From: Rosenbergiella collisarenosi | GTDB lineage: Bacteria > Pseudomonadota > Gammaproteobacteria > Enterobacterales > Enterobacteriaceae | Reading direction: 5' to 3' | Assembly (NCBI RefSeq): GCF_018494085.1 | Contig: NZ_JABBFP010000009.1 | Location: 90,680 to 154,679 of the forward strand | DNA length: 64,000 bases | In this document: positions 9,084 through 20,481 of the stretch, one piece after another | Layout of the letters: every line of letters starts with the position of its first letter | Position numbering within the stretch: position 1 is the first letter of the stretch | Notes under the pieces: model-generated | What the model was told of the DNA's origin: nothing | Seen by the model: the letters and a program-made list of their open reading frames with translations, nothing else | Databases searched by the model: none | Made by a program: the position numbers and the translations under genes

Positions 9084-9102
9084 TCAATATTTAAGATTAT
9101 TT

Positions 9103-9822
9103 TTATTTTTTATGTTTATCCAGAAACTTATCTAATTTTTCACCCTCTAGGTGACGTATATCTTGCCCTTTAACAAAATAAAAAATAATTTCACAAATAT
9201 TCTGACAACGGTCGCCTATGCGTTCAATAGAGCGTGCACAGAATAATGCAGTTAACACATTAGGTATCGTCCGTGGGTCTTCCATCATATAAGTCATGAG
9301 TTGACGAATAATACCTTCATATTCCTGATCAAGTTTTTTATCGGCTTGATAAATCTCTACCGCTGCTTCGAGATCCATGCGCGCAAAAGCATCGAGGACT
9401 TCATGTAGCATCTCGACAGAATGCTGACCAAAAGACTCAAGGCTTATCAGTAAGGATTGATGCTGCTGGCTGAACTTCTCCAATGCAGTACGACTAATTT
9501 TTTCAGCCACATCTCCAATACGTTCTAATTCAGAGATCGTTTTGGTAATCGCCATAACGAGACGTAAGTCGCTCGCTGTCGGTTGTCGTTTGGCGATGAT
9601 TTTGACACAGTGCTCATCTATCTCCACTTCCATCCGGTTGACTTTTTGATCATCGGCAATTACCCGTCGAGCCAACTCGCTGTCCATGTTGTGCAACGCT
9701 GTAATGGCATCGGTAAGTTGTTGTTCGACTAACCCGCCCATGATCATCACTTGCGTACGAATATGTTCTAATTCAGCATTAAATTGCGCTGAAATGTGTT
9801 TATTAAGGTTCAAAGTATCCAT
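9103..9822 (-). CDS. phoU: Phosphate signalling protein PhoU
   Basis: Negative modulator that links the PstSCAB transporter to the PhoR/PhoB two-component system. It consists of two three-helix PhoU domains with metal-binding motifs, seen here in [12 protein letters not shown] and [13 protein letters not shown]. The start is the ATG at 9822 because GGAGAG precedes it; the longer frame opens with a GTG inside that ribosome-binding site. This gives 239 residues, close to E. coli (241). It is last in the pst operon. Confidence 0.96.
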   Translation of the reverse strand: MDTLNLNKHISAQFNAELEHIRTQVMIMGGLVEQQLTDAITALHNMDSELARRVIADDQKVNRMEVEIDEHCVKIIAKRQPTASDLRLVMAITKTISELERIGDVAEKISRTALEKFSQQHQSLLISLESFGQHSVEMLHEVLDAFARMDLEAAVEIYQADKKLDQEYEGIIRQLMTYMMEDPRTIPNVLTALFCARSIERIGDRCQNICEIIFYFVKGQDIRHLEGEKLDKFLDKHKK

Positions 9823-9872
9823 GTCACTCTCCACGCCCTGAAATAGATTGATGAGTATTTATCCGCCGGATA

Positions 9873-11553
<1,681 letters not shown>

Positions 11554-11557
<4 letters not shown>

Positions 11558-12516
11558 CCACGAGCCCCCTCTTTCTTAGCAAGACGCATCACTAGTAAAC
11601 GTGAAATAGCCAGTACGATAAAAGTAATAACGAAAAGTATTAATCCCAGCTCCATCAGCGCGGAAATATGTAAGCCGGATCCAGCCTCTGCAAATTCATT
11701 CGCTAATGCTGAGGTAATACTGTTCCCAGGCATGTACAACGATGCGCTATCAAGCTGATAAGTATTACCAATAATAAAGGTTACTGCCATCGTCTCTCCC
11801 AGTGCTCGGCCTAAGCCCAACATGACCCCTCCAATTACCCCATTCTTGGTAAAAGGCAGAACGATCCGCCAGATAACTTCCCAAGTAGTACAGCCAATCC
11901 CATAGGCTGACTCTTTCATCATAACGGGCGTCTGTTCAAACACATCACGCATGACCGATGCAATGTAGGGAATGATCATAATGGCGAGAATAATTCCGGC
12001 GGCTAGGATACCGATCCCGAAAGCAGGCCCAGAAAATAAGCTACCAATAATTGGGATACTTGAGACTAACTCACTGACCGGCGTTTGGAAGTATTCAGCA
12101 AATAAGGGGGCAAAAACGAATAAGCCCCACATTCCATAGACAATGCTCGGGATCGCAGCAAGTAACTCAATAGCCGTCCCCAACGGTCTTCTCAGCCACG
12201 CCGGTGACAGTTCGGTAAGAAAAAGTGCAATACCAAAACTCACGGGGACCGCGATGAGTAATGCGATTGCTGAGGTCACTAACGTCCCATAGATCGGGAC
12301 TAACGCGCCAAATTGCTCATTAGGGGCATCCCACGTTTTAGTCCAGAGAAATGAAAATCCAAACTGATGAAGAGTGGGCCACGACGAAATAATTAACGAA
12401 ACAATTATGCCACCTAACATGAGTAGGACAATTAAGGCGGCTATTTTGACTAAAAGGCCGAATATAATATCGCCATATTTACTAGGAGCCCTAAACGACG
12501 ACCGGTGTTGTGCCAT
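11554..12516 (-). CDS. pstC: Phosphate ABC transporter permease PstC
   Basis: Second membrane subunit of the phosphate importer, pairing with PstA. It has 320 residues with about six helices; the coupling motif lies around [21 protein letters not shown]. The length and order (pstS, pstC, pstA, pstB, phoU) match E. coli. It is separated from pstS by 71 bases containing a perfect palindrome. Confidence 0.96.
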
Positions 12517-12540
12517 AACATTCTCGAGTAGATAGAGGAC

Positions 12541-12558
12541 AGGGCAGCATGCTGCCCT
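12541..12558 (-). terminator. Palindrome in the pstS-pstC gap
   Basis: An 18-base perfect palindrome (AGGGCAGCATGCTGCCCT) follows pstS without a T-run. Such intercistronic hairpins after the binding-protein gene commonly stabilise the upstream message and reduce expression of the permease genes; that role is inferred here. Confidence 0.6.
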
Positions 12559-12587
12559 GAAGATGAATAAGTGTAACGTGACGAACG

Positions 12588-13631
12588 TTAAGGATAAATC
12601 GCCTTACCCGCATCCGTCGTAATATTCTTTTTCCACGCATCACGGACTAAGGTAATGACTGACTCTGGTAGCGCCGCATAATCTAAACTATTCGCGGTTT
12701 TTGCGCCTTGTTGATAGCCATAATCAAAAAAGTGTAAAACAGCTTTCGTCTTATCTACATTAGTAGGCTTTTTATAAACAAGCACATAGGTCGTTGAAGA
12801 GATTGGCCAAGCATTATCTCCTGACTGATAAGTCAGATCTTGGGCAAAACTCTGCTGCCAGTTGGCACCCTTAGCCGCATCACTGAAAGATTGTTCGTTA
12901 GGGGCAATCGCTTTACCTGCAGCATCAACTAATTTGGTATAGGTCAAATTATTCTGTTTGGCGTAAGCATATTCAACATAGCCAATAGAGCCAGGCAGAC
13001 GCTGCACAAACGCGGCTACGCCATCGTTGCCTTTTCCACCAAGACCGACAGGCCAATTTACTGTATTGCCTTTACCGATTTTGCTGTTCCACTCTTGGTT
13101 TACCTTCGCTAGGTAACTCGTGAAAACAAAAGAAGTTCCGGAGCCATCTGCACGACGCACGACATTAATATTTGTCGAAGGCAGTTTAAGACCAGGATTT
13201 AATGCCATAATTTCCGGGTCGTTCCAACGCGTGACTTTGCCTAAATAAATATCGCCCGTTGTTTTACCATCTAAGATAAGCTGTCCTGACTTAATGCCTG
13301 GTAAATTAACCGCTAACACCACGCCACCGATGACAGTTGGAAATTGGAAAAGACCATTTTTTTCCAAATCTGCATTGCTCATTGGCGCATCGGATGCTCC
13401 GAAATCGACGGTTTTAGCGATAATTTGCTTAACCCCACCGGATGAACCAATGCCCTGGTAGTTAACTTTACTCCCATTGGCCTTATAATAATCTGCCGCC
13501 CAACGTGAATATACAGGAGCTGGGAAAGTCCCACCCGCGCCAGTAAGGTCTGTCTCTGCAAAAGCCGAAACAGTAGTCAGGGCTAAGGTAACTGCTGTTA
13601 AATGAGTTGCCATCTTACGCTTCAGTTTCAT
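12588..13631 (-). CDS. pstS: Periplasmic phosphate-binding protein PstS
   Basis: Periplasmic receptor that delivers inorganic phosphate to PstCAB. The 347 residues start with a signal peptide (cleavage after SAFA, about residue 25), then [20 protein letters not shown], which begins the PstS fold. Phosphate-binding elements are [17 protein letters not shown] and [10 protein letters not shown]. It is the first gene of the operon behind tandem Pho boxes. Confidence 0.97.
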   Translation of the reverse strand: MKLKRKMATHLTAVTLALTTVSAFAETDLTGAGGTFPAPVYSRWAADYYKANGSKVNYQGIGSSGGVKQIIAKTVDFGASDAPMSNADLEKNGLFQFPTVIGGVVLAVNLPGIKSGQLILDGKTTGDIYLGKVTRWNDPEIMALNPGLKLPSTNINVVRRADGSGTSFVFTSYLAKVNQEWNSKIGKGNTVNWPVGLGGKGNDGVAAFVQRLPGSIGYVEYAYAKQNNLTYTKLVDAAGKAIAPNEQSFSDAAKGANWQQSFAQDLTYQSGDNAWPISSTTYVLVYKKPTNVDKTKAVLHFFDYGYQQGAKTANSLDYAALPESVITLVRDAWKKNITTDAGKAIYP

Positions 13632-13696
13632 ACTCTCTCCAAAAGACCTATTTGATTACAACCTAAGGTGTGTTGCGGTTAAATTAGGTCAGTTCA

Positions 13697-13736
13697 ATGA
13701 CATTGATATGTCATTTTTATGACAGAAATATGACAA
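13697..13736 (-). promoter_or_regulatory. Tandem Pho boxes upstream of pstS
   Basis: Four TG(A/T)CA units start at 13698, 13709, 13720 and 13731, exactly 11 bases apart. On the minus strand they read as TGTCA half-sites of two overlapping PhoB-binding boxes, about 65-105 bases before the pstS start. PhoB activation under phosphate starvation is well established for this operon. Confidence 0.88.
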
Positions 13737-13828
13737 GCATGCGATTTGGGGAAGATACCGATTAGCCACACTGCGATGAGTCCAGCGGGTAGGGTGCTGA
13801 GTAAGGGGGTTAAGGGTAGATACCGGAC

Positions 13829-13855
13829 AAAAAAAACCCCTCATGACTGAGGGGG
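13829..13855 (-). terminator. Rho-independent terminator after cpxP
   Basis: The stem CCCCTCA / TGAGGGG is followed by eight T on the minus strand. It lies 77 bases past the cpxP stop. The rest of the 300-base gap to pstS holds only the Pho boxes. Confidence 0.85.
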
Positions 13856-13931
13856 AAGACAGGGATGGTGTCTATGGCAAGGAAAAAGGTATGACATACT
13901 ACTGGTACTACCATACAGCGATCATCGTTGA

Positions 13932-14396
13932 TTACTGTAATTCGTGAACATCACATAAGTTATCTATACGACGTTCGTAATTCTGTTGAACCTGCTTCTT
14001 CTGCGCGGCGGTCAAAAGCCCATATATTTGGTTACGGACATGAGCCATTTCAACTTGGAATTTGACTTGTTGGTTAGCCATCTTCTGCGCTTGTTGAAGA
14101 ACTGCCTCTTCATCAAATTGCGGCGACAACGTGAGTTGTTGCATCTGCTCTAAATCGCCAACATTGGTCACTGAATGACGAAAGCGAAATTGATCAGTTA
14201 AGTCCCTCATTCTTTGCCGTTGTGCTTCAGTAAGTTCAACACCATCAAACATGTGTGATTGAATACGCTGCGTAAGGCTATCATTAGCTGTACAGGGATA
14301 ATTAATTTCACCTTTAATAGGCGTTTTTGATGCTTGAGCTGATCCGGCAGAAATAATCGCTAAAGAGGATAGCGCTAAAACACACAGCTGACGCAT
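13932..14396 (-). CDS. cpxP: Periplasmic Cpx stress inhibitor CpxP
   Basis: Periplasmic chaperone-like feedback inhibitor of CpxA, of the Spy/CpxP family. From the ATG after GAGGAACGG the protein has 154 residues with a signal peptide ending near AQAS. Two LTxxQ-type motifs are visible: ELTEAQRQRMRDL and LLTAAQKKQVQQN; SHMFDGVELTEAQRQ is very close to E. coli CpxP. It diverges from cpxR across a CpxR box. A longer frame of 23 extra codons runs back through that control region and is rejected. Spy is an alternative homologue, but the divergent cpxRA makes CpxP clear. Confidence 0.92.
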   Translation of the reverse strand: MRQLCVLALSSLAIISAGSAQASKTPIKGEINYPCTANDSLTQRIQSHMFDGVELTEAQRQRMRDLTDQFRFRHSVTNVGDLEQMQQLTLSPQFDEEAVLQQAQKMANQQVKFQVEMAHVRNQIYGLLTAAQKKQVQQNYERRIDNLCDVHELQ

Positions 14397-14477
14397 TTTA
14401 CCGTTCCTCGTGGCTGTTGTTGTTTGCTGCAATGGGGGGTAGTCTAAGCGAGTTGCTGCAAACATCCGTCAGGGGGT

Positions 14478-14492
14478 GTAAAGCTAAGTAAA
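14478..14492. promoter_or_regulatory. CpxR box between cpxP and cpxR
   Basis: The sequence GTAAA-GCTAA-GTAAA matches the CpxR consensus (GTAAA, five bases, GTAAA) perfectly. It lies 82 bases before cpxP and 56 bases before cpxR, so it can serve both divergent promoters, giving positive autoregulation and CpxP feedback. Confidence 0.85.
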
Positions 14493-14547
14493 GTGATTAA
14501 TACGTCACCAAGGAACAAGGTATTTTTGCTGCCGAATAGGAGAGAAC

Positions 14548-15246
14548 ATGAATAAAATTTTACTCGTTGATGATGACCGTGAACTAACTTCACTGTTAAA
14601 AGAATTACTAGAAATGGAAGGTTTTGATGTAACGGTCGCGGGTGATGGCGAGCAAGCATTATCGGTAATGGACAGTAGTATCGATCTATTGCTTTTGGAC
14701 GTGATGATGCCAAAGAAAAATGGCCTTGATACGTTAAAGGAGCTTCGCCAGCAGCATCAAACACCGGTCATTATGCTTACTGCCCGAGGCAGTGAACTTG
14801 ACCGTGTTCTTGGCTTGGAACTCGGCGCTGATGACTATCTACCAAAACCTTTCAATGACCGTGAGTTAATCGCGCGTATAAGAGCAATTCTTCGTCGTTC
14901 AAATTGGAGCGAGCAGCAGCAAGTTCAAGAAAGTAATTCCCCTACCCTAAAAGTAGATGAATTACGGTTAAACCCAGGCCGTCAAGAAGCAAGTTTTGAT
15001 AACGAATCGTTGGAATTAACGGGTACAGAGTTCACCTTGCTCTATTTATTGGCACAACATCTAGGACAAGTCGTTTCTCGCGAACACCTTAGCCAAGAAG
15101 TCCTAGGTAAGCGTCTAACGCCCTTTGACCGTGCTATAGATATGCATATCTCTAACCTGCGTCGGAAGCTTCCGGAACGTCGTGATGGTCATCCATGGTT
15201 TAAAACACTCCGTGGGCGTGGGTACTTGATGGTTTCTGCAACATGA
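14548..15246 (+). CDS. cpxR: Envelope stress response regulator CpxR
   Basis: OmpR/PhoB-type DNA-binding response regulator. The receiver domain (1-120) has the acidic pair DDD (8-10), phospho-acceptor Asp51 in LLLLDVMMPKKNG and Lys in LPKPFND. The C-terminal winged helix (about 135-230) includes ELTGTEFTLLYLL and RGRGYLMV. The length of 232 equals E. coli CpxR. AGGAGAG precedes the ATG, and the stop overlaps cpxA by 4 bases. Confidence 0.97.
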   Translation: MNKILLVDDDRELTSLLKELLEMEGFDVTVAGDGEQALSVMDSSIDLLLLDVMMPKKNGLDTLKELRQQHQTPVIMLTARGSELDRVLGLELGADDYLPKPFNDRELIARIRAILRRSNWSEQQQVQESNSPTLKVDELRLNPGRQEASFDNESLELTGTEFTLLYLLAQHLGQVVSREHLSQEVLGKRLTPFDRAIDMHISNLRRKLPERRDGHPWFKTLRGRGYLMVSAT

Positions 15247-16619
15247 TTGCCAGTCTGACTACCCGTATTTTTGCAATATTCTGGCTAACATTGGCGCTTG
15301 TGCTGATGTTGGTCCTAATGGTTCCTAAGCTGGACTCGCGACAAATTACGTCGTTGTTACCCAGTGAATATCGCGAAGGAACGATGGTTGAGCAACATAT
15401 TGAGGCTGAACTCCGACAAGACCCTCCTAACGATCTGATGTGGTGGCGGCGCCTTTATCGAGCGATCGATAAATGGGCTCCCCCAGGACAGCATCTTCTG
15501 CTGGTGACGTCGGAGGGTCGTGTCATTGGGGCTCGCCACAACGAAATGCAAATCATTCGGAACTTTATCGGGCAGTCAGACAACGCCGATCATCCTCAGA
15601 AGAAGAAATATGGTAGACAAGAGATGGCAGGCCCTTTCTCCATTGAAGATGGCGAAGATAATTATCAATTATATATGATCCGCCCTGCCAGTAGTTCGCA
15701 GCTCGATTTTGTTAACTTACTCTTCGATAGGCCGTGGCTGTTGCTGCTCGTGACCATGTTAATTAGTACGCCGTTACTGCTGTGGCTCGCGTGGAGTCTG
15801 GCTAAACCGGCTCGAAAACTTAAATATGCTGCTGACGAGGTGGCGAGAGGTAATCTCCGCCAACATCCTGAGCTCGAATCGGGGCCGCAGGAATTTCTTG
15901 CTGCAGGGGCGAGTTTTAACCAGATGATTAGTGCGCTTGAACGCTTAATCAAAGGGCAGCATCGCTTACTGTCTGATATCAGTCACGAATTACGCACTCC
16001 TCTTACTCGTTTACAACTTTCTACCGCTTTACTACGCCGACGATCCGGTGAGAGTAAAGAGCTGGAGCGTATTGAAACTGAGGCACAGCGTCTAGACGGT
16101 ATGATCAATGACCTCTTAGACCTCTCACGGACGCAGCATAAGAATGCCCTCATCAGCGAAGTCTTACGAGCCAATCAATTATGGAAGGACGTGATCGAGG
16201 ATGCACGTTTTGAAGCGGAACAGATGGGTAAAAAAATGGAGGTTCCTTATCCACCAGGGGCATGGCCACTCTATGGCAACCCACACGCCTTAGAAAGCGC
16301 CGTCGAAAACATTATTCGAAACGCCCTCAGATATTCACACTCTGCCATCAGCATCAGCTTTTCGGTGGATAGGACTGGAATGACCTTGCATGTTGACGAT
16401 GATGGACCTGGCGTTGCTCCTCACGACCGCGAACAGATCTTTCGTCCCTTCTATCGTACAGACGAGGCACGTGACCGCGCTTCAGGCGGAACTGGGCTCG
16501 GTTTAGCTATTGTCGATACCGTTATCCAGCAACACCACGGGCATGTGAAGGCGGAAGAGAGTCCGCTAGGCGGGCTGCGTTTAACTATCTGGCTCCCGTT
16601 ATACTCAGCGAAACAATAA
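15243..16619 (+). CDS. cpxA: Envelope stress sensor histidine kinase CpxA
   Basis: Membrane sensor kinase/phosphatase for CpxR. It has two membrane helices (about 9-28 and 164-186) flanking a periplasmic sensor, then a HAMP domain and a dimerisation helix with the phospho-His in [11 protein letters not shown]. The ATPase domain carries an N-box ([11 protein letters not shown]), G1 (DDDGPGV), F-box (IFRPFYR) and G2 ([10 protein letters not shown]). At 458 residues it matches E. coli (457). Unlike E. coli, trmL follows directly 35 bases later. Confidence 0.97.
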   Translation: MIASLTTRIFAIFWLTLALVLMLVLMVPKLDSRQITSLLPSEYREGTMVEQHIEAELRQDPPNDLMWWRRLYRAIDKWAPPGQHLLLVTSEGRVIGARHNEMQIIRNFIGQSDNADHPQKKKYGRQEMAGPFSIEDGEDNYQLYMIRPASSSQLDFVNLLFDRPWLLLLVTMLISTPLLLWLAWSLAKPARKLKYAADEVARGNLRQHPELESGPQEFLAAGASFNQMISALERLIKGQHRLLSDISHELRTPLTRLQLSTALLRRRSGESKELERIETEAQRLDGMINDLLDLSRTQHKNALISEVLRANQLWKDVIEDARFEAEQMGKKMEVPYPPGAWPLYGNPHALESAVENIIRNALRYSHSAISISFSVDRTGMTLHVDDDGPGVAPHDREQIFRPFYRTDEARDRASGGTGLGLAIVDTVIQQHHGHVKAEESPLGGLRLTIWLPLYSAKQ

Positions 16620-16654
16620 TTTGTTATGCTGCGGCTCTCGAAAAGGGAGCCGCC

Positions 16655-17128
16655 ATGATTAACATTGTTTTATTCGAACCAGAAATCCCACCGAATACCG
16701 GTAATATTATCCGTCTTTGCGCAAATACAGGGTTTTCGCTGCATATCATCGAACCGTTAGGATTCACTTGGGATGATAAGCGATTGCGTCGTGCAGGGCT
16801 TGATTACCACGAATTTACTGCCGTAAAAAAGCATGCCAATTATGAGGCTTTTCTCTCCTCGGAACAGCCTGAGCGTCTCTTCGCTCTTACGACCAAAGGC
16901 ACTCCAGCGCACAGTTCTGTAGCTTGGCAAGCTGGGGATTACCTTGTTTTCGGCCCAGAAAGCCGTGGGTTACCCGTCTCAATACTTGATTCACTCCCGG
17001 CGCAGCAAAAAATCCGTATTCCTATGGTAGAAAACAGCCGCAGCATGAATCTTTCAAATTCTGTGGCTGTCGTGGTATTCGAGGCATGGCGCCAGCTGGG
17101 TTACCAAGGGGCGTTATTAAGAGAATAG
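16655..17128 (+). CDS. trmL: tRNA (cytidine/uridine-2'-O-)-methyltransferase TrmL
   Basis: SPOUT-class enzyme that 2'-O-methylates the wobble base (position 34) of two tRNA-Leu species using S-adenosylmethionine. The 157 residues show the family elements [13 protein letters not shown] (16-28), [11 protein letters not shown] and the knot region [30 protein letters not shown] precedes the start. It is convergent with cysE, an E. coli-like arrangement, and adjacent to cpxA, which is not. Confidence 0.95.
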   Translation: MINIVLFEPEIPPNTGNIIRLCANTGFSLHIIEPLGFTWDDKRLRRAGLDYHEFTAVKKHANYEAFLSSEQPERLFALTTKGTPAHSSVAWQAGDYLVFGPESRGLPVSILDSLPAQQKIRIPMVENSRSMNLSNSVAVVVFEAWRQLGYQGALLRE

Positions 17129-17148
17129 TGCTATATCGACGGTATTAA

Positions 17149-17967
17149 TTAAATGCCGTCGCCATACTCGAACCCCATCGCGCCCGTAAAATGTTGATCC
17201 ATTTCCATCGAGGGCTTCTGGCTGGTAGGGCGACCGACTATCCTGGCAGGTATGCCGGCTACGGTAGTATGGGGAGGAACCGACATCAATACTACCGATC
17301 CGGCACCAATTTTCGCGCCTTCACCAATCTCAATGTTACCCAAGACTTTGGCTCCCGCACCAATCAATACGCCTTCACGAATCTTGGGATGACGGTCGCC
17401 GGAGGTTTTACCGGTTCCCCCCAAGGTGACCGACTGAAGAATTGAAACGTCGTCACTCACGACCGCTGTTTCGCCTATGACTATCCCAGTAGCATGGTCA
17501 AGCATGATACCGCAGCCGATCTTCGCAGCCGGATGGATATCTACACCAAATGAAACTGAGATTTCATTTTGCAAATAAACCGCGAGCGAACGTCGGCCTT
17601 GCCGCCATAACCAATGGCCAATCCGGTAGGCTTGCAATGCATGGAAACCTTTGAGGTAAAGTAAGGGGGTCGAGTATTTATCGACTGCAGGATCGCGTTG
17701 GCTTACCGCCGTGATATCGCGCACCGCAGCCATGATCATTGCAGGATCTTGGCGATACGCCTCCTCAACGATGTCGCGGATAGCGATGGCCGGCATGTTG
17801 GCATTAGCAAGCTTATTCGCCAACATATAGCTAAGCGCACTCCCTAAATTCTCGTGCTTGAGTAGCGTGGCATGAAAGAAACTCGCGAGCATGGGTTCGC
17901 CTGACGCCAGCTCACGCGCTTCAGCTAAAATAGCTTCCCAAATTTGCTCAAGCTCTTCTGAAGACAT
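17149..17967 (-). CDS. cysE: Serine O-acetyltransferase CysE
   Basis: Acetylates L-serine with acetyl-CoA, the committed step of cysteine synthesis, and is feedback-inhibited by cysteine. The N-terminal helical domain is followed by a left-handed beta-helix built from hexapeptide repeats (about 140-245), with the conserved DIHPAAKIG, LDHATGIVIGETAV and GGTGKTSGDRHPKI. The tail ends in MGFEYGDGI. The start after CAGGAG gives 272 residues; the longer frame starts inside the gpsA terminator and is rejected. The message may include gpsA and secB upstream. Confidence 0.96.
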   Translation of the reverse strand: MSSEELEQIWEAILAEARELASGEPMLASFFHATLLKHENLGSALSYMLANKLANANMPAIAIRDIVEEAYRQDPAMIMAAVRDITAVSQRDPAVDKYSTPLLYLKGFHALQAYRIGHWLWRQGRRSLAVYLQNEISVSFGVDIHPAAKIGCGIMLDHATGIVIGETAVVSDDVSILQSVTLGGTGKTSGDRHPKIREGVLIGAGAKVLGNIEIGEGAKIGAGSVVLMSVPPHTTVAGIPARIVGRPTSQKPSMEMDQHFTGAMGFEYGDGI

Positions 17968-17980
17968 GACACGCTCCTGA

Positions 17981-18003
17981 TAAAAAACGCCCAAAATGGG
18001 CGT
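17981..18003 (-). terminator. Hairpin with T-run between gpsA and cysE
   Basis: On the minus strand ACGCCC-ATTTT-GGGCGT runs into TTTTTT, 14 bases before the cysE start and partly next to its ribosome-binding site. It can terminate or attenuate transcription arriving from gpsA. Confidence 0.75.
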
Positions 18004-18026
18004 AAAAAAAGAGTAAGGTAATTGCG

Positions 18027-19037
18027 CTACTGACTTGTTTCGTCTTTACGTTCTCGGCCTAATAACGCTATCGCTGCCTCACTGGCAGGTTTGCCGCAAT
18101 AGAGCACCTGATAAATCTGCTCGACAATCGGCATCTCAACCCCAACACTGGCAGCCAGTAGAGATACCTCTTTTGTATTACGATAACCTTCTACAACCTG
18201 GCTGATCGAGGCTTGTGCACTATCAACCGTTGCCCCTTGGCCTAGTAGCATGCCAAAGCGACGATTACGCGACTGGTTGTCGGTGCAAGTTAATACTAGA
18301 TCGCCCAAACCGGCCATGCCAGTAAAGGTATTGGCTTGCGCACCTAATGCCAACCCTAAGCGTGACATTTCGGCCAAGCCACGGGTTATCAAGGCTGTGC
18401 GAGCGTTTGCGCCAAACCCCATACCATCAGAGATCCCTGCACCAATCGCAATGACATTCTTGACTGCGCCGCCAAGTTGCACTCCGGTCATATCGCTATT
18501 GCTATAGACGCGAAAGCTTTTGCCACAATGTAATTTATTCTGCAAATCAGCCGAAAACTGCGCATTATTCGAGGCTAAAGCGATGGCTGTAGGCATGCCT
18601 GCCGCAAGTTCTTTTGCAAAAGTGGGGCCTGAAATGACTGCAAGCGGGATCTCATGACCAAGAATTTCGCGAGCAACATCTTCAAGTAATCGACCGGTCT
18701 CAACCTCTAGGCCTTTTGTTGCCCAGACGATACGTGTATCAGGGCGTAACATCGGCTTCAATTGCGTGAGTACTTGGCCAAAGACGTGGCTCGGAACGAC
18801 GATCAATAGATCACGGCTTCTGGCTACCGCTTCATCTAACTGAGAAGTTAATGCAAGATTATCAGGGAAGGGAACGTCGGAGAGAAACTCTGCATTACAA
18901 CGCTGTTCACTTAAACGCGCAATGTGTTGTGGGTTATGTCCCCATAACGTCACGGGATAGCCGTTACGGGCTAAAGTTATCGCTAAAGCGGTGCCGTACG
19001 AGCCGGCACCGATAACGCTGACACTTGCTTCACGCAT
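18027..19037 (-). CDS. gpsA: Glycerol-3-phosphate dehydrogenase [NAD(P)+] GpsA
   Basis: Cytosolic enzyme reducing dihydroxyacetone phosphate to sn-glycerol-3-phosphate for phospholipid synthesis. The N-terminal Rossmann fold has [10 protein letters not shown] (about 10-19). The conserved [12 protein letters not shown], the catalytic Lys region [16 protein letters not shown] and [12 protein letters not shown] follow. At 336 residues it is close to E. coli (339). It is 5 bases downstream of secB, so the two are co-transcribed. Confidence 0.97.
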   Translation of the reverse strand: MREASVSVIGAGSYGTALAITLARNGYPVTLWGHNPQHIARLSEQRCNAEFLSDVPFPDNLALTSQLDEAVARSRDLLIVVPSHVFGQVLTQLKPMLRPDTRIVWATKGLEVETGRLLEDVAREILGHEIPLAVISGPTFAKELAAGMPTAIALASNNAQFSADLQNKLHCGKSFRVYSNSDMTGVQLGGAVKNVIAIGAGISDGMGFGANARTALITRGLAEMSRLGLALGAQANTFTGMAGLGDLVLTCTDNQSRNRRFGMLLGQGATVDSAQASISQVVEGYRNTKEVSLLAASVGVEMPIVEQIYQVLYCGKPASEAAIALLGRERKDETSQ

Positions 19038-19042
19038 CGTGA

Positions 19043-19504
19043 TTAAGCATCCTGCGCGACATCACCACCTTCTTGCTGCTGAAGGTAGTTCATGAAAAGT
19101 GCATCGAAGTTGACCGGCGCTAGGTTCAGTTGTGGGAAAGTTCCACGCGAGACTAGGGCAGAAATACATTCACGGGCATATGGGAACAGGATATTTGGGC
19201 AATAAGCACCCAGACAATGTGCCATTTGCGAACCTTCGATCCCAGAAATTGTAAAAATACCCGCTTGCTGAACTTCGCATAAAAATGCAGTATCTTCGCC
19301 TACAGTAGCCGTTACCGTTACACGGAGTACAACTTCGTAGATACCTTCCGATAGCTGAGTCGATGCAGTATCAAGATCCAACTTAACATCAGGCTCCCAC
19401 TCTTTTTGGAAGACTTGAGGCGCATTAGGTGCTTCAAAAGAGATATCTTTTGTATAGACACGTTGGATCTGGAAAGTCATTTCGTTAGGGTTTTGTTCTG
19501 ACAT
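19043..19504 (-). CDS. secB: Export chaperone SecB
   Basis: Tetrameric cytosolic chaperone that keeps preproteins unfolded and hands them to SecA. The 153 residues contain the family motifs [19 protein letters not shown] near the N-terminus and [20 protein letters not shown] later; the tail is acidic. The length is close to E. coli (155). It lies in the grxC-secB-gpsA run seen throughout enterobacteria. Confidence 0.97.
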   Translation of the reverse strand: MSEQNPNEMTFQIQRVYTKDISFEAPNAPQVFQKEWEPDVKLDLDTASTQLSEGIYEVVLRVTVTATVGEDTAFLCEVQQAGIFTISGIEGSQMAHCLGAYCPNILFPYARECISALVSRGTFPQLNLAPVNFDALFMNYLQQQEGGDVAQDA

Positions 19505-19540
19505 AGTACTTAATCCTTTAAAACAAAATAGCGCCTATTA

Positions 19541-19795
19541 TCAGGCATTCAGTAATGGATCTAACTCTGCACGCTGTTCTAGTGCAAATAAATCGTCGCA
19601 GCCCCCAACATGATACTGATCAATGAAGATTTGGGGTACGGTGGTGCGCTGACTACGATCTATCATTTCTGCCCGTTTTTCGCTGTCGTTATCGATAGCG
19701 ATTTCGTGATACTTCACACCTTTTTGATCTAACAGCGCTTTTGCGCGATGACAGAAAGGACAGGTTTGTTTGGTATAGATATCAATGGATGCCAT
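19541..19795 (-). CDS. grxC: Glutaredoxin 3
   Basis: Small glutathione-dependent dithiol oxidoreductase. The 84 residues carry the active site CPFC (Cys12, Cys15), the cis-Pro segment TTVPQIFID and the glutathione-binding GGCDDL. It sits between yibN and secB as in E. coli. Confidence 0.96.
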   Translation of the reverse strand: MASIDIYTKQTCPFCHRAKALLDQKGVKYHEIAIDNDSEKRAEMIDRSQRTTVPQIFIDQYHVGGCDDLFALEQRAELDPLLNA

Positions 19796-19812
19796 AAACG
19801 CCTCTTTAGGAT

Positions 19813-20244
19813 CTATTTGCCACGGACTAGCGGAAGGTTCTCACTGCTCCAGCCGCTAATACCATCTTTAAGAACAGACACTTTTTCAAACCCCGCAGCA
19901 TTAAGTTGTGCCGCTGCATCGCCTGCGCTTTGTCCCGTCGCACAGACAACGATAATAGGTTGCGATTTATACTTTTCTAATTCGGTAAAATTACCTTTTT
20001 TGATCTCATCGCTACTGACTTGAAGCGCACCTGAGATATGTCCACGGCGAAAATCATCGCGGCCACGTACGTCGACCACTACGGCATTTTCTTTATTAAT
20101 TAAGTGCGTCGCTTCGCCACGACTAATCATTTTTACCTTGGAAAAAAGTCCTTTAAACGTGGTAACAATCACGAGTACCAGCAATACTACCCAACCGAGG
20201 CTTAAGATAAGGTGATTATGTACAAATTCCATAATTTCTTGCAT
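19813..20244 (-). CDS. yibN: Membrane-anchored rhodanese-like protein YibN
   Basis: Single-domain rhodanese tethered by one N-terminal membrane helix (about 11-30). The rhodanese domain (about 45-140) has [21 protein letters not shown] and an active-site loop VCATGQSAG with catalytic Cys101. The exact substrate is unknown in the family; roles near the protein translocation machinery have been suggested. The E. coli neighbour gpmM, normally between yibN and envC, is absent here. Confidence 0.93.
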   Translation of the reverse strand: MQEIMEFVHNHLILSLGWVVLLVLVIVTTFKGLFSKVKMISRGEATHLINKENAVVVDVRGRDDFRRGHISGALQVSSDEIKKGNFTELEKYKSQPIIVVCATGQSAGDAAAQLNAAGFEKVSVLKDGISGWSSENLPLVRGK

Positions 20245-20481
20245 GAGAAAAACAACTCCGAGTACGATCCAATATAAATTTATCCGCGCAACAGTAATCC
20301 GCTGCGTAGTCGGGACAGCCGCGCAAAATAGGAATCATCCAGCGTAATAACCGTTGAGACCCCTTTCACACTGCCGAATTCTTACCTATTATCTGATTAT
20401 GCCATTATTATAGACTGTACACTATAAAACCCGAGCGTTACTCTGGTAACCCGTGAAACATCATGGAATAATCTCAGCCTT

